This document shows, one piece after another, positions 27,635 to 39,374 of a stretch of DNA of 60,000 bases; within the stretch, counting starts at the first letter, position 1, and each line of letters starts with the position of its first letter. Source of the DNA: Lingula anatina. Taxonomy: Eukaryota; Brachiopoda; Lingulata; Lingulida; Lingulidae. The position numbers and the translations under genes are program-made. The stretch covers positions 770,041 through 830,040 of the forward strand of contig NW_019775513.1 in the NCBI RefSeq assembly GCF_001039355.2. Reading direction: 5' to 3'. The notes beneath the pieces were generated by a model. That model worked only from the letters and a program-made list of their open reading frames with translations. It made no database searches and was not told where the DNA came from.

Positions 27635-27802
27635 CAGAGGCGCATCCAGAGCTATTTACTGACAGTCTTCTAAATTATCTTTGTTGATCCATCCTGTATT
27701 TTTGACCGTCTTCCGAGAGAAAAAATTAGATATCCGTCAATGTAAACTTGAAAATCTGACCGTCTTCCGGAAGACCCAGAAGACGACCTCAATCCGCCCC
27801 TG
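27635..27802 (+). mobile_element. MITE family B, copy 3, with perfect 5-bp target duplication
   Basis: Begins CAGAGGCGCATCCAGAG and ends CAATCCGCCCCTG. The five bases on each side (27630-27634 and 27803-27807) are both taaga. It has the same orientation and interior as copy 1, about 168 bp, with a short A-rich centre instead of the long A run. It has no coding capacity. Confidence 0.85.
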
Positions 27803-28793
27803 TAAGATACATGTAAAAACGACCACATCCAAATGCCGTTGGTATTATCTTATTTGAACCATTCTGAATATCGTCAAATATTAGAAGAATTATCGTACAG
27901 TGTATTAGCTTTAATTTCGCATCGCGTTTGTTGGGTTCTTCGCAATTTTCTTATGATAAATTGAACGAGATCTTTTACATTTGTAACCTTTATCTATGTT
28001 CACCTATACGACGTTTGGTTTATAGTGATTCTGTGAATTATATAACCAAAATAACATAGAAACTAATTTATCATCTATTAGCAGGTAATCAGCGCTCCCT
28101 GATCCATATCGCAAAAATTAGCTTTATTTCCTCGTCAACTGCTTAAGAGCGCAGACTTGATTCTGAGCTTGAAATTTGTATCGAATTCTCATACAAATGT
28201 TTGGGAAGCCCCGATATTCCCGACTTGCACGCAGTAATTGTAGGATCCGTGCCAGTTTGATAAAGGTTTTATTTGATTGTCTAAATTTAGCGTTCCAATT
28301 AGAGATCGGTATACATCTATTATAATAGCTGTTCATATGTAGAACAATCAGACCATCGTGTACAATTACTGTGTTGACATCTAATTGATCAATCTATTGT
28401 CAAGAAAATGTATATACACACATATGAGACGGGGAAATGATAGAATTACACATGACAATCCAATCAAAGTGTACATAGAACACAATAAGAAGAAAAGAAA
28501 ATACGTAAGCTTTTAATTACGTCCTTGTCAGAATTACCCAGATAATGCACTTGCCTATTATTTAAAACTAAAAAGCGGACGGAATGAAAACAAGGTACCA
28601 TTAATAGGTGCATTACGATGTCCCAGCGTCTGCCTTCGTGGTTACCTAGAAATGTGTCTATCATTATACTGTATCTTACCATAAAATGAAATGCAGTAGT
28701 CGCTATTTGGAATGAATGTGTTAATAAGACAGTGGCTAACGGTGAACTCAAATCTGGTTATATGCCAAAACAACGTCCCAAGGTATACTGATG

Positions 28794-28977
28794 CAGGCCG
28801 TAACCAGCAGTTTCAAAAGGGGGGAGGGGTTCTGAAAAGTGGACCTCTTACCATGAAGCCCTCATGTACCTACAGGGTAGGTAATTTTTACCCAAAGCGG
28901 ACCTTTTTAAAAGCGGGTGTTTCTTTCCACCCCCCACCCCCCACCTGATCCACCCCCCTCCCCCGGCTTCGGGTCTG
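28794..28977 (-). mobile_element. MITE family A, inverted copy
   Basis: Begins CAGGCCGTAACCAG and ends CGGCTTCGGGTCTG. The left sub-terminal sequence (tttcaaaagggggg, then ctgaaaagtggacc) is the reverse complement of the right part of the element at 47823-47990. Flanking 5-mers are tgatg and tgata, one mismatch. It has long C and G runs near both ends. Confidence 0.75.
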
Positions 28978-29591
28978 TGATATGTACCCCAAAACTAATT
29001 TCGAAAGTTAGAACGTGCTATTGAAACGACATTTTGCTAACACTACATTTACATCGGGACCCGTATTCACGCCATGCACAACGGTAATTGACCTACAAGT
29101 AACCCTTTGACTTTTGAAACACAATTCTGACACATCTATAGCTGGTAAATCATATTCCATCTAATTATCTTGGCAAATGAGGCAGATTGACTAAATTTAC
29201 GAGACCGCGGTTCCATTAAGCGTCAACGTGTAGAGAGAATAATTATCACCGGGCATTTTACATATTAACACGTGCACGTATCACAACAAGTAGCTCCTGG
29301 TGATAAAAACGATAACTTGTTTTCACTTTAAGTAAAAGAAAAGTTATCTAACTTATCCTTTGCCATCAAACTACATTGTTTTGTATGCCCTTGTTTAAAC
29401 CGTCTTAAATAGGCATTTTCTGCATTGTTCTGTTAGCTTCCTTGTTTCTCCTTTGCAAGAAGCATATATCTTAATTTATCCCCCAATCCCTTATAATAAA
29501 CCTGTAGCACAAAACAATGTTTTATTAAGCCAACTGAAAAGCCAAGGAAAACACAGAACTGCTCGCTTGGCTTAACTCAAGACATGAACAA

Positions 29592-29932
29592 TTCTTTAAA
29601 ACGTATATGTATAGTGCATTATTTTAGTTTCAACCCAGAGAAATTGACAGGTGGTAAGTATTATAAAATTTGAAGAAAAGGCCTGATTGAGTAACGAATA
29701 TATTGTTTAGAACATGACTTAAAGACACAGATTGCATAATTTTCCAAAGACCCTTCATACCCATATGTTTAGAAATACAACTTCAACTTCTAGTCAACAT
29801 ATACTCTTGAAGAAGAAATGCAAATGCAGGGAATACATACAAGAAATATTAAAGAGACTTCTTTAAAGTGTATGTTCATAGTGCATTCTTTTAGTTTGAA
29901 ACCTCTTTAAGTGACCTGAGGTAAGCACTATA
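29592..29932. repeat. Pair of imperfect direct repeats (about 73 bp, 267 bp apart) with exon-like cores
   Basis: 29592-29664 and 29859-29931 share ttctttaaa, then tagtgcatt, ttttagttt and finally ggtaag. In each, a TTTTAG is followed by exactly 26 bases and then GTAAG (cores 29628-29653 and 29895-29920). The flanks are clearly more alike than the cores. They could be duplicated mini-exons of an unrecognised gene or just an old repeat. Confidence 0.6.
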
Positions 29933-32900
29933 TCTTTTTTTCAAAACTTAAAAAGTTTTTTAATTGCATTTTCTTGCTGAATTTCCATATAACGTATCTT
30001 TGATTGAGGCAGTAAATACAACACCAGCACATGCATGAAAACTATTCACTTACGTTCCTTTGCTTGCACAGTGTGCTTTTTATAAATACTGTTATTTCAT
30101 ATATTTATAACATTGGACAGTTTCTCCTTGCTATTCTTCCGCATACATGACATTCTGAGATGAAAATAATATCGCTCAGATCTAAAGATGAGCAATGTCA
30201 ATGGGAACACAGAAAAGCCATAACTACTTTATCTTCTCATTCACAAAGTTACTTACGTTTCTGCCAACAACTGGTAAAGTGCGGTAAGACGCGCAGGTAG
30301 ACTTAAACAAGGTCGTTGGATGGGCCGCCGAAGTTAACTAACTTAAAATCATGTTTATTATTACTGCCAGTATGTTGGTGTTCTGTCGATTGAATTCAGC
30401 AATTATGGTGCTTCTACGGAGCTTAAGGTCACGTTTGCAATAAAACACATTAAGTGTAATTTTTTTTCATTTTTTTTTTCATTTAATTTAGATGATGCTG
30501 GAGGTAAGTATTTTCCTATTTTCCTCCTTTTTCATGGCCCGTAAACTCGCCAATCAGGCGACTTATTTTTGATTACATTTTGATTTACATTCGTTACACG
30601 GTTTCTATCTAATAATCAGAGCACAATCTATGTCTTCGGATGTTCACCCAAGTAACAAAAAGCATTTTCTTGGGGCTTCTGAACAATTCGAGCGTAGCTT
30701 GACGTACCAACCATACGTTATTTTTGAAGTAAATCATGACGTCTGCGGGGAGCTTGCTGGGCAAATATTGACATTCTGAGGACAACTTTGTGAACAGATC
30801 GTCTGCTCCAATCAAAGTGTTACCGCAAGCAAAGTATGATAAATGATCTCTGCTTAGAAGAATTTTGTTCAATGCAAGAGATAAAAGGAAAATTCTTATT
30901 GCTTCGCAAATGCGAAGCAAATTTGAACAGAGGGAGAATCTTCAGTGTCAGCATGCCAAATGTCATATAAGAAAAGATAAATCAATAAAGAACCATCTAA
31001 TTTGATGTAAATTATGAGTATTACAAACAAAGCGTGATTTAAAACGTCTCAACATTAAGTGTTACATAAATAGAATTTAGAAATAAAAATAACTTGCATG
31101 TTGCTGTTTTGAAACTTCGTGAAAATCGAACCTACAGTGGTATATGATTATGTCATAAGATTCAGCTTGTACACTTGACCAAAAAAGTTTGGGCACATCG
31201 TTATTTTGAATAATAAAATATAAATAATCATATTAACTTAGGTGGATATTTTAATCACCGTACGTTACTCTATTGAAATTTTGCAATGAAAGGAATTCAG
31301 CGACCTTAATGAATGTGAGGCCAAATTATATTTTCACAAATCTTGCAAGTAAAGTGACGAAGTTTGAAGTTTGAGCAAGTCTTGACAATAAATAGTAAAA
31401 ATCTTGATTTTTGGCATACAACATGTAGGCTACAGCTCAAATAAAGTTTTGAGGTTGCTCAGCATCAGGAATGTATGAAGCCTCCAGTGTACTGTCAAGA
31501 CTTGCTCAAAATTTTTCATGGAAATGCAAATGGAGTGACAAGGTTTAAAGGATGTGTGATAGAAATGTGAAGGAAAGGGTGAGGGATAGAACCCACACAT
31601 GTTAAACCATACGTATCTTGTCTTAAAAGGCTTAAAATAAGTTTATTTTTTGGTTTCTTAAAACCAACACGCGCCGACCTTTACTATGTCATATTGCAAC
31701 CTGAAAAACACCGTATGAAATCAACAATGTACGTACGTTTAAAGATTACTGTTTTTGTAAAGGATTGTAATGAACCAAACAATATTTGTATGTTGGATGA
31801 AAATTGGAGTATTCAAAACAATGTACATTTTGCAAATTGCACCGGTAACTTATGATTATCGGAAGAAGCGTTTGTGCCGGCCGGCCTGCCCAGTGAAAGG
31901 GTTCGCCTAAAGTGAAAAGGGGCATTATAAAATATATAGTTAGTCTAATATAGGCCTACTCTGTGCAGATATTTTATCCGTCGTCCAATCCACAGTATTT
32001 GCAGATATAATTATGAACCTAAAATTGTTTTTGATCCTTTTATAAACGTTAAATATACTTTGCCCAATCCATAAGATGCCCAGTACTACGTCTCACTGAT
32101 ACCGATGATGAAATCTCTGTGGGAAGAACAATAACGTTAATGCATCCATCTGGATCTTACATCGTCATTCAAGCTGTTATGCGTTAAATATACTTCCGTC
32201 AGTTAAAAAAAAAATCAAAGCACTTATCACTTCCTGGAGCGTCTGCGTAATTACCGTTAGATGTGGACCTGCCTGGAGCGAGTTAGAAACCTAGCTTTGA
32301 TATCTACTGTAGAATCCGTTTACAAATATTAAGTCAAATATTGATAATTGCAATGATGTATAGCCAAGGTAATGCACAAATGGTTTCGTGCGGAGTATAA
32401 ATTGCTTCGGACAAAAGAGATGTCAATGCTTAAAGTCCCATTTCAATACCTTCCATAAGTGACAAATTCTCCTTAGGTCTGTATTTATGCGGTGTTTACA
32501 TGGAATACGCTCTTTAGATGTCCCTTTTCATTATTTTTTTCATTTATACATTTGTTTATCTGTTTGTTATCTACCACAAATTCTATCGATAGTCTTCACT
32601 TGTAGTTATTTGTTGCGTATCTTGTCTCATTTGGACTGAAAAGGAATAACACCCGTGAATAGCTATGAAAGCCTTGTCCTTCTCTCTCATTACAAGTTTC
32701 CCATTAACTGCGACATAGAAAGTATACAAAATTGAAGCCGGGAACATAGGCCTACATATATGACTTAATACTCGTTCTGGGCACCAAACCTCATTTTACC
32801 TTTGCGCAAATCTTGCAAATTTTAACGTCCTGCAAAATCCTCTTTTCTTTTATTACAATCACTTTCTTGCGCCTGCAACGGCTTCCATTATTTTCCAATT

Positions 32901-33657
32901 ACCAGGACAACCCCGGCCATGTTAAGAGCCCCGGTGGATGTGTCGTTTGATTAATGAAGTATGCGAGTTAGTGATGGAAGTGCCGCGATCTGTGTGAATG
33001 ACGCAGTTTTTTTGTCAAATCACAGCATAATGTCGGTCCCTTGATGGCCAACAAGCCCATGGTTTGTTTCACACTGTTCAACAATGAAGCATTAAGAGGA
33101 GACTGATAGCTGACATGCTAATCTTATGGGACTGACATGGATGACCAAACTGTTAGTGCTAACTGGGGTACCTTTTGACAAGCACTATATGTTATTAAAT
33201 TATATTTAACATCACGTCATCAATTATGCCAAATTCGCCCATAGGACGGAAATGCTCATATCCAGGTTTAACAATCGCAAGAAAAGAATTACAGCGATTA
33301 ACAATGCATGTAGCCTTAAGGTGTTTGCAACACTACCCCATACCAAGTACCATATCAATCACATTAAGACTTTGCTCAAAACACAATTATACTTTGATCA
33401 ATCATGCGTGTCCATTATTATCTGCCGTTGACCTGTTCAGTGGAGCTGATCCGTCAACCGTTGTTGACCATGAGCATTGAGAACAGATTAAAGGAACAGA
33501 CAAAATGAAAGTGAAAAGAGATTCAGGTCATTTTACCATGGGACACAATCCCAAGGCTTGTTTGCAAGATGTTGGCGACACTCGGCTCTGCGTGTATACT
33601 GAATTGTATACTTTAAACTAAAACGTATACTTTAAACGTATACACATTTTGCTTTTA

Positions 33658-33660
<3 letters not shown>
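29933..33660. other. Gene-poor stretch with an inverted repeat and a possible 12-nt micro-exon
   Basis: No recognised gene. At 30454-30509 a long pyrimidine tract and TTTAG are followed by twelve bases (30492-30503) and a consensus donor GTAAGT. An 18-bp perfect inverted repeat has arms at 31370-31387 and 31493-31510, with similar direct sequence (agtgac..agtttgaag-like) beside both arms. Confidence 0.4.
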
Positions 33661-33721
<61 letters not shown>

Positions 33722-33747
33722 NNNNNNNNNNNNNNNTATATATATAT
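33661..33747. repeat. TA microsatellite with assembly gap
   Basis: A pure TA run interrupted by fifteen Ns (33722-33736), so its true length is unknown. Confidence 0.95.
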
Positions 33748-36700
33748 CTTTCAAGCGGTCACTAAATCATGGGTCGCTATTAATTAAATACTAATTATAA
33801 GGATGATCGCAGATTTATAATTACGACTTCTACGAAATCTACGAATGTTCATTTCAACTTTACTTAGTTAAAACTCCTTACCAATCCGCCCACTGTAGAC
33901 ACCGAGCACACACACAAACTAGAAAATGAGGTTAACTCCTATGTTTGTCCCATAACTAGCTTTATTTCTCTCAGTGTTTGTGTTTGAATGTGAATTTATA
34001 TCTATCGTTGTACAACTAAGACTCTATTTGCCATAGCGAAATTACTGAACAATGCCACGTCGCTTATCCTGATTGTCGCGAAAAAAGAGCCATAGTCTAC
34101 AAGTTGTATCGAAATCATTCAATCATCTGACGCCACTAAACCGGCTTATTTTATACAGATAGCGATTCTTCATCTAACCGTTGCAAATACATCTAGTTCT
34201 TTTTTATGATTAATTCATAAGTCAGAACAAAACTATATAATTATCACATATGAAATAAATACTATGTATCTAAAACCAAGGCAAGTAGAGAAAAGGAGAG
34301 CACAAAACCAGTATTGTTTTAAGGTCTATTGAAATACACGTGTTTATCTGGTCTTCGTGTTTGGCTAACGCCCATGAAACATCACAAATGCAGATAAACA
34401 TATAAACATACACATACATACATATATATTCTTTACTTTTTAGGTTTCAGCTCCTATTTTCTTAATTAGATAAACATGGTGCTACAACGTATAAAGCAGA
34501 CAGAAATGCCAGAAAGTTAAAAAGGGAAATTGTGAAATAAACCTCTTCGATCAAGCAAACATGGTGCGAATGGCATCACCTGAAGATATGACCACGCGTT
34601 TGACCGAATGCTATCTAACGGTCTTTTTTGTCCTATTTCATCTCAAGTAACAAAGGTACTTACTTATGAACTGTATCAAACTGAAACTAAACAGTTTAAA
34701 AAGCGCTGCCTTGTAGTTAATTACAGGGTCCAAAAAAAAAGTTTAGTGGAATAATGGTCTGATTTCAAACCCGAACATTTTCGAGTAATTTCATGCACAC
34801 TAAGTCTACAACAGTCTGGTAAAATAAACAGCTGACGGTCTGAAACATCTGAGAGTACAACAATATTAATTGAATTGCTAATCTTAGATGAAAGAACAAA
34901 AGATTTGTGGTCTTTTAGTTAAGATTTACTTTTGAGATAAGTTGGGTAATGAATATAATGTTGAAATAGATATTTTCTCCAATACTAAAGGTAATGGGAA
35001 GACACTACCCAATCATCCCCACGAATTGGCATTGCATTGCCTACTGTTAGTTTTTCCTCGTTTCCAATGTCTCAGTTTCACAAATCTTTTCTGCTTGTGC
35101 GCTGAACTACAACAACTCAAATGAAAATATATGAAATACGTTCATTTTACGCCTCTTAAAATTTGTATAAAATTTTATGTACATGCAATAAATGTTCCAA
35201 CGGTTTGGTTTTTTTTTTTTTTTCAAATATTTTGGAGCATAACTAACAGGTGCGCTTCTATTACCATAATATTTTGTTTACCGATACAATACACCATGAA
35301 GTGTAGAAGGGCAGAGTATCACCCCTCATTACCCCTGATCTTTCGATAATAAACGAGGTATGTTACAAAACATTCAGATGCAACAAGCACAAATTACCGC
35401 AAGCTTTGCTCACCTGTACCATGTGTCAAGATAAACGGCGCGCATGAATTTACCTGAAGACGGCTACCTTTAAATTGGCTTAGGAATCTGGGAAGCGTGA
35501 TTCACTTGCTGTAAAACCCAACAGTAATTGACCTCACTTGCGGTGGGCAAATCTAATTTAAAGGTATTTAAAATATTCGACCCAATCTGAAAAGTTATAG
35601 CTTTTTCCTTTGGCACTGCTTTGGTATAAAATACTGCCTGGGTCTGATACAAGAAGCACTGCCAAATCTTTGGGAAATGCCTTTCTAACATACAAGCAAA
35701 TCCGATTTGGATTCATTTGTAACTACGGCTGCTTTTTAATCCATTCATATCGTTCAGATTTGTTACTGCACTTTGAAATTTGTTTTTATGACGGGATGAT
35801 TTCAGGATATAAGAAAAAGCGTCAGCAATTGCATTGAGAGTATGACAAAATCATTTGGAAAATAGTTTCGTAATTAGTCTTTCGCTGATTCACAACCTGA
35901 TTATTCAAGATATTCATCTTTTTTTTTTCAAGATAATAAGGCAATCTGCTCTAGATTAAAAGGCAAGAGGTTGCACAGGCTGAACTGGTGAGGTTAAATT
36001 TATCACTTCTTTCTATGTTTGGCAAGCTATTATTAAGTTTGGCAGAGGTATTTGTTTTATTTTTTTACACCGTTTGGTCTATATCCTCTCCAGGATGAAG
36101 GTAACGCCACTGTTCATCACCCATGATACGTCCATTTCAGGTAACAAGGTCTTCACCTCACAATGGCCACCCCAGTAAATCTTGACCCATTCGTGTTGAG
36201 TTACGATCTATTGGAGTAGGCCGTTAACGTCTGTAAAGGTCGCATTCACCGGCTTAATATGGCATACATTGCAAAATGACAGCACTACTATTTGATTAAG
36301 CCACGTCATAAGGTCAATGTCGCTGATTTTGAAACCCAGTGTATCCCCACTTTCTGCGGCCGATGATTAACTGCTCTGTAAAATCACAAAAAAGAGCAGG
36401 CGCCTCCCCACTTACTTTACACCAGAAAACCTAAGCATTATATCAAGAACCCATAATTAATGATATCACGTACCGGTAACGTAACTCAACTCGAGAATCG
36501 AGGCACAAGGATAAGACAAGTCGTTCAGTACATTAATACTTCATAATGTAATTAATGAATGTTCTTCGCTTTCATACATCAGTTAACTGAGCAGCGACGG
36601 AACCTCTCCAGTCTGTTGGGTCTATCAGAGACCATAACTCAATCAGTTCCTCTAACTAAGCGTAAGAAAAGTCGCTGCATGCCCTACTCGTCTTCCTGGA

Positions 36701-38277
36701 TAGTCTGTGAAAATCAAATTGTCTGGAAAATTGGGCTTCCATCGTTGATATGTCGATAAAGCAAAAGAAAACCACTGTTTAAAAGATTATATGTGACAAT
36801 GCCTGGAAGAAATGCCCTTAAAATAATCTCCTATGTAGTAATGGCGATTGATTGATTGATTAATGGTCGGTACTTGCTGGCGTCTGTTGGAAGAGAAAGG
36901 TAGTACCTGTTTGATCATGGATGTTGTAACATTGGAATGCTTAACATTAAGGATCCTATTTTGAGAAGAAAGATGTTTTTGTCAAAAATATCCTTTTTTA
37001 TTCTTTCATAAATGCTTCTCCTTCATTATATACTTGAAATAAAACCAGTGAATCTAATCCTTGAAAAGGTTTAATTTTAACCATATACTATGAGAAGATT
37101 ATCATGGAGTAAATAGAGGTTTTGTTTGTCAGTTATAATTACCTCTGTCTGCCCACGTATCCGAATTATGCAACCGTTATGAAAATAGCGTGATGTTTGT
37201 CTCAGTTGGCAGATTGAAAATCCCAAAGCAGCGGGTAGACAGACTCGACATGATTAATTATGGAAATGCACTGTAACCTTTAATTCTAAAAGTCTTACCT
37301 GTTGGTACCAGTCAATTTGTGATGAAGGAGTCTTTTTTTAAGTTAACCAACCCTGCTCCTTGGCAAGTTGTCGAAAACGTTGCTATTCCAAACCTAGAAC
37401 AGCTGAGAAAGAAATCTTGTATATGAACATGTTGTGCTATTTAATTGTTTCATGAAAAATTCAAAAGTCTTTCAGATTTCAAATTTGGGCGAATGTGGTT
37501 AATACTTGAGCACCCGCATTGGTGTTATTAAACTTCTCAATCAGTGCAGTGGACTTCTGATACATCAAATATTTACCTTAACGAGGGACAGCATGCTTTT
37601 GTACTAGTCGTCCAGTTAATATGTAGTGCGTGTTAAGTGTTTTGCGTATTTTTTTCTTTAAAATAAAAAAGGCCCTTGTCGCAGTTTGGCCGGGCTGCCG
37701 GACACCGAAATTTCATGTTATATTTTATATTGTATGGTATTCTGTAATGTTTACTGTTTGATACAAAGAACATATAACTTTTGCGGTTAATAAGCGACAT
37801 ACATATTGGAACAACAGTTACAAACGCGTGCATTGTCAAGGCATAAATCTAATTACCTGCCGGATTACAGATATCAAGGTACCTGTTTCCTGGAATAGAT
37901 TAATCACGCCGTCAATAAGGTGGTGAAAAGAGCCGCTTGCAGGATTCTGGCACGAAATAAATATCTTATTTACCTATCGTTCCAAACACCCTTCTAGTTC
38001 TAACGACCCAACACTTTTCCAAGTTCCAAAATCAAAACACCCTGTAAATACACTTGTTTTCACTTCACTCAAGGCGAAGTTAACGGCTACATGCGTTCCT
38101 TGCCTTTTACTTTGCATAAAAAGGCACGATTTTGAACAGGGATAATATTTCTTCATTATATGAAAGGTAATAAACATGCCATAGGGATATATGCGCTGGT
38201 CATCTACAAAAAAATCAAGAAGATATAAGGCAGCACTAAACCCCTGTGTGGCCCCAGTCGGGATGGATAAGCAATAG

Positions 38278-38280
<3 letters not shown>
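33748..38280. other. Gene-poor stretch
   Basis: No exon, RNA gene or transposon recognised on either strand. The base composition is AT-rich and the short open frames look random. Confidence 0.4.

Positions 38281-38318
<38 letters not shown>
38281..38318. repeat. CA microsatellite
   Basis: A pure CA dinucleotide run of 38 bases. Confidence 0.95.
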
Positions 38319-38319
<1 letters not shown>

Positions 38320-38889
38320 CAGATCACAGTTCCATTCCTGTTTTGGTTGCATCAAAATCAATCCCTATCCTGATGTCCTTGCCAATTATTAATTCCCAGA
38401 AGCCAAAATTGTATAAGACCACGGCCCACTCTATCAAATAATGAGCGCTATCGTATTAATGAGACTTGTTAATACGAGGATGTACGGACCATGTTTACAA
38501 TTTATTCCCTGTAAGGAATATCTGATCCACACCTACGCACTGGAATTGTGTGTACCACCGGCATTATTTTTAGCATAACCTTGGGTAAAATGAGCTTTAG
38601 AAAGCTAAAATACTAGTAGATATCGGTTAAAAAGTGAGAGCGACACAATGTAACTTTTTCAATTTTCATTATAATTTTTTCAGCAACAGCAACCCTTTTG
38701 TTTTTTATTATAAACCAGTTCGCTGGACACTACGACGCACTTAAGACCACCCAATCTCCAAACTCATGTTTTGAACACCATCTGGTGAAAAGACGAACAG
38801 ATGCAGAACAAATGTACCTTACTTTGGCATCATTATGTTGATCTTATCACTGTCTTCATTACAAATGAAACCAACCAATAATACTGGTC

Positions 38890-39240
38890 TTTACTGGGGT
38901 TTGAGGTCCTCTGCCCAATTTATCCCAAGTATTTTCAGTGGAAGACACGGCCACGGAAGAGTGTGGATCTGCTCCCGCTGCAGGTACGCCTGCGCTACCC
39001 TGGCAGTATGGGAACGGGCGTTGTCCTGCTGTAGTATTGGGTGTTGATGCATGAATGGCACAACAGCTGTCCTTTGGAGTTCATCTCTGTTCTGCTAGCT
39101 AGTCAGATTTCCACCAGTCACCGCTAGCACCATGAGTTCTGTCTGGAAATTGCCACTTATGCCCGCTCAAATCACTTTGCCTATGGCTACGGGCAAAGGA
39201 ACGACCCCCGGTCCATATCAGACAGCCGTGGCATGATGTC
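38890..39240 (-). pseudogene. Tc1/mariner-type transposase fragment, broken
   Basis: Read on the minus strand, one frame from about 39180 to 38960 gives the central and C-terminal part of a Tc1-like DDE transposase. It includes AGISGNFQTELMVL, then the diagnostic QQDNARSHTARV block with the second catalytic Asp, and LPWP. A deletion and frameshift follow, after which STENTWDKLG (the usual IExxWDxLG block with the third acidic residue) appears in another frame near 38900-38930. Two stops lie in frame: TGA where the family has Trp (VIWAG), and TAG after NLTS. The N-terminal DNA-binding part and the first Asp are not recognisable. It is therefore a dead copy. A weak resemblance to the N-terminal helix-turn-helix region lies on the same strand around 40110-40300 but is not secure. 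Confidence 0.75.
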
Positions 39241-39374
39241 AACAATCACTACAATTTCCATAAATTCTGTCTGGAAATTGCCACTCATGCCCGCCCAAAC
39301 CATAACACTTTGCCAACGGCATTGGACAATGGCACGACCCCGTCCAGATCAGACAGCGGTGGCATGATGTCAAC
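39137..39374. repeat. Two-copy tandem duplication inside the Tc1 remnant, 128-bp period
   Basis: ttctgtctggaaattgccac begins at 39137 and 39265. Both copies run on to ggcatgatgtcaac (ending 39243 and 39374). The copies are well diverged in the middle. The duplicated piece is part of the transposase remnant, so it arose after that element inserted. Confidence 0.8.

Noticed and set aside
30609-30920. 103-codon frame on the minus strand
   Set aside because: Not recognisable as any family, no splice context, and codon use no different from the surroundings.
38281-38327. Repetitive Cys-Val protein end
   Set aside because: It is only the CA microsatellite read in one frame.
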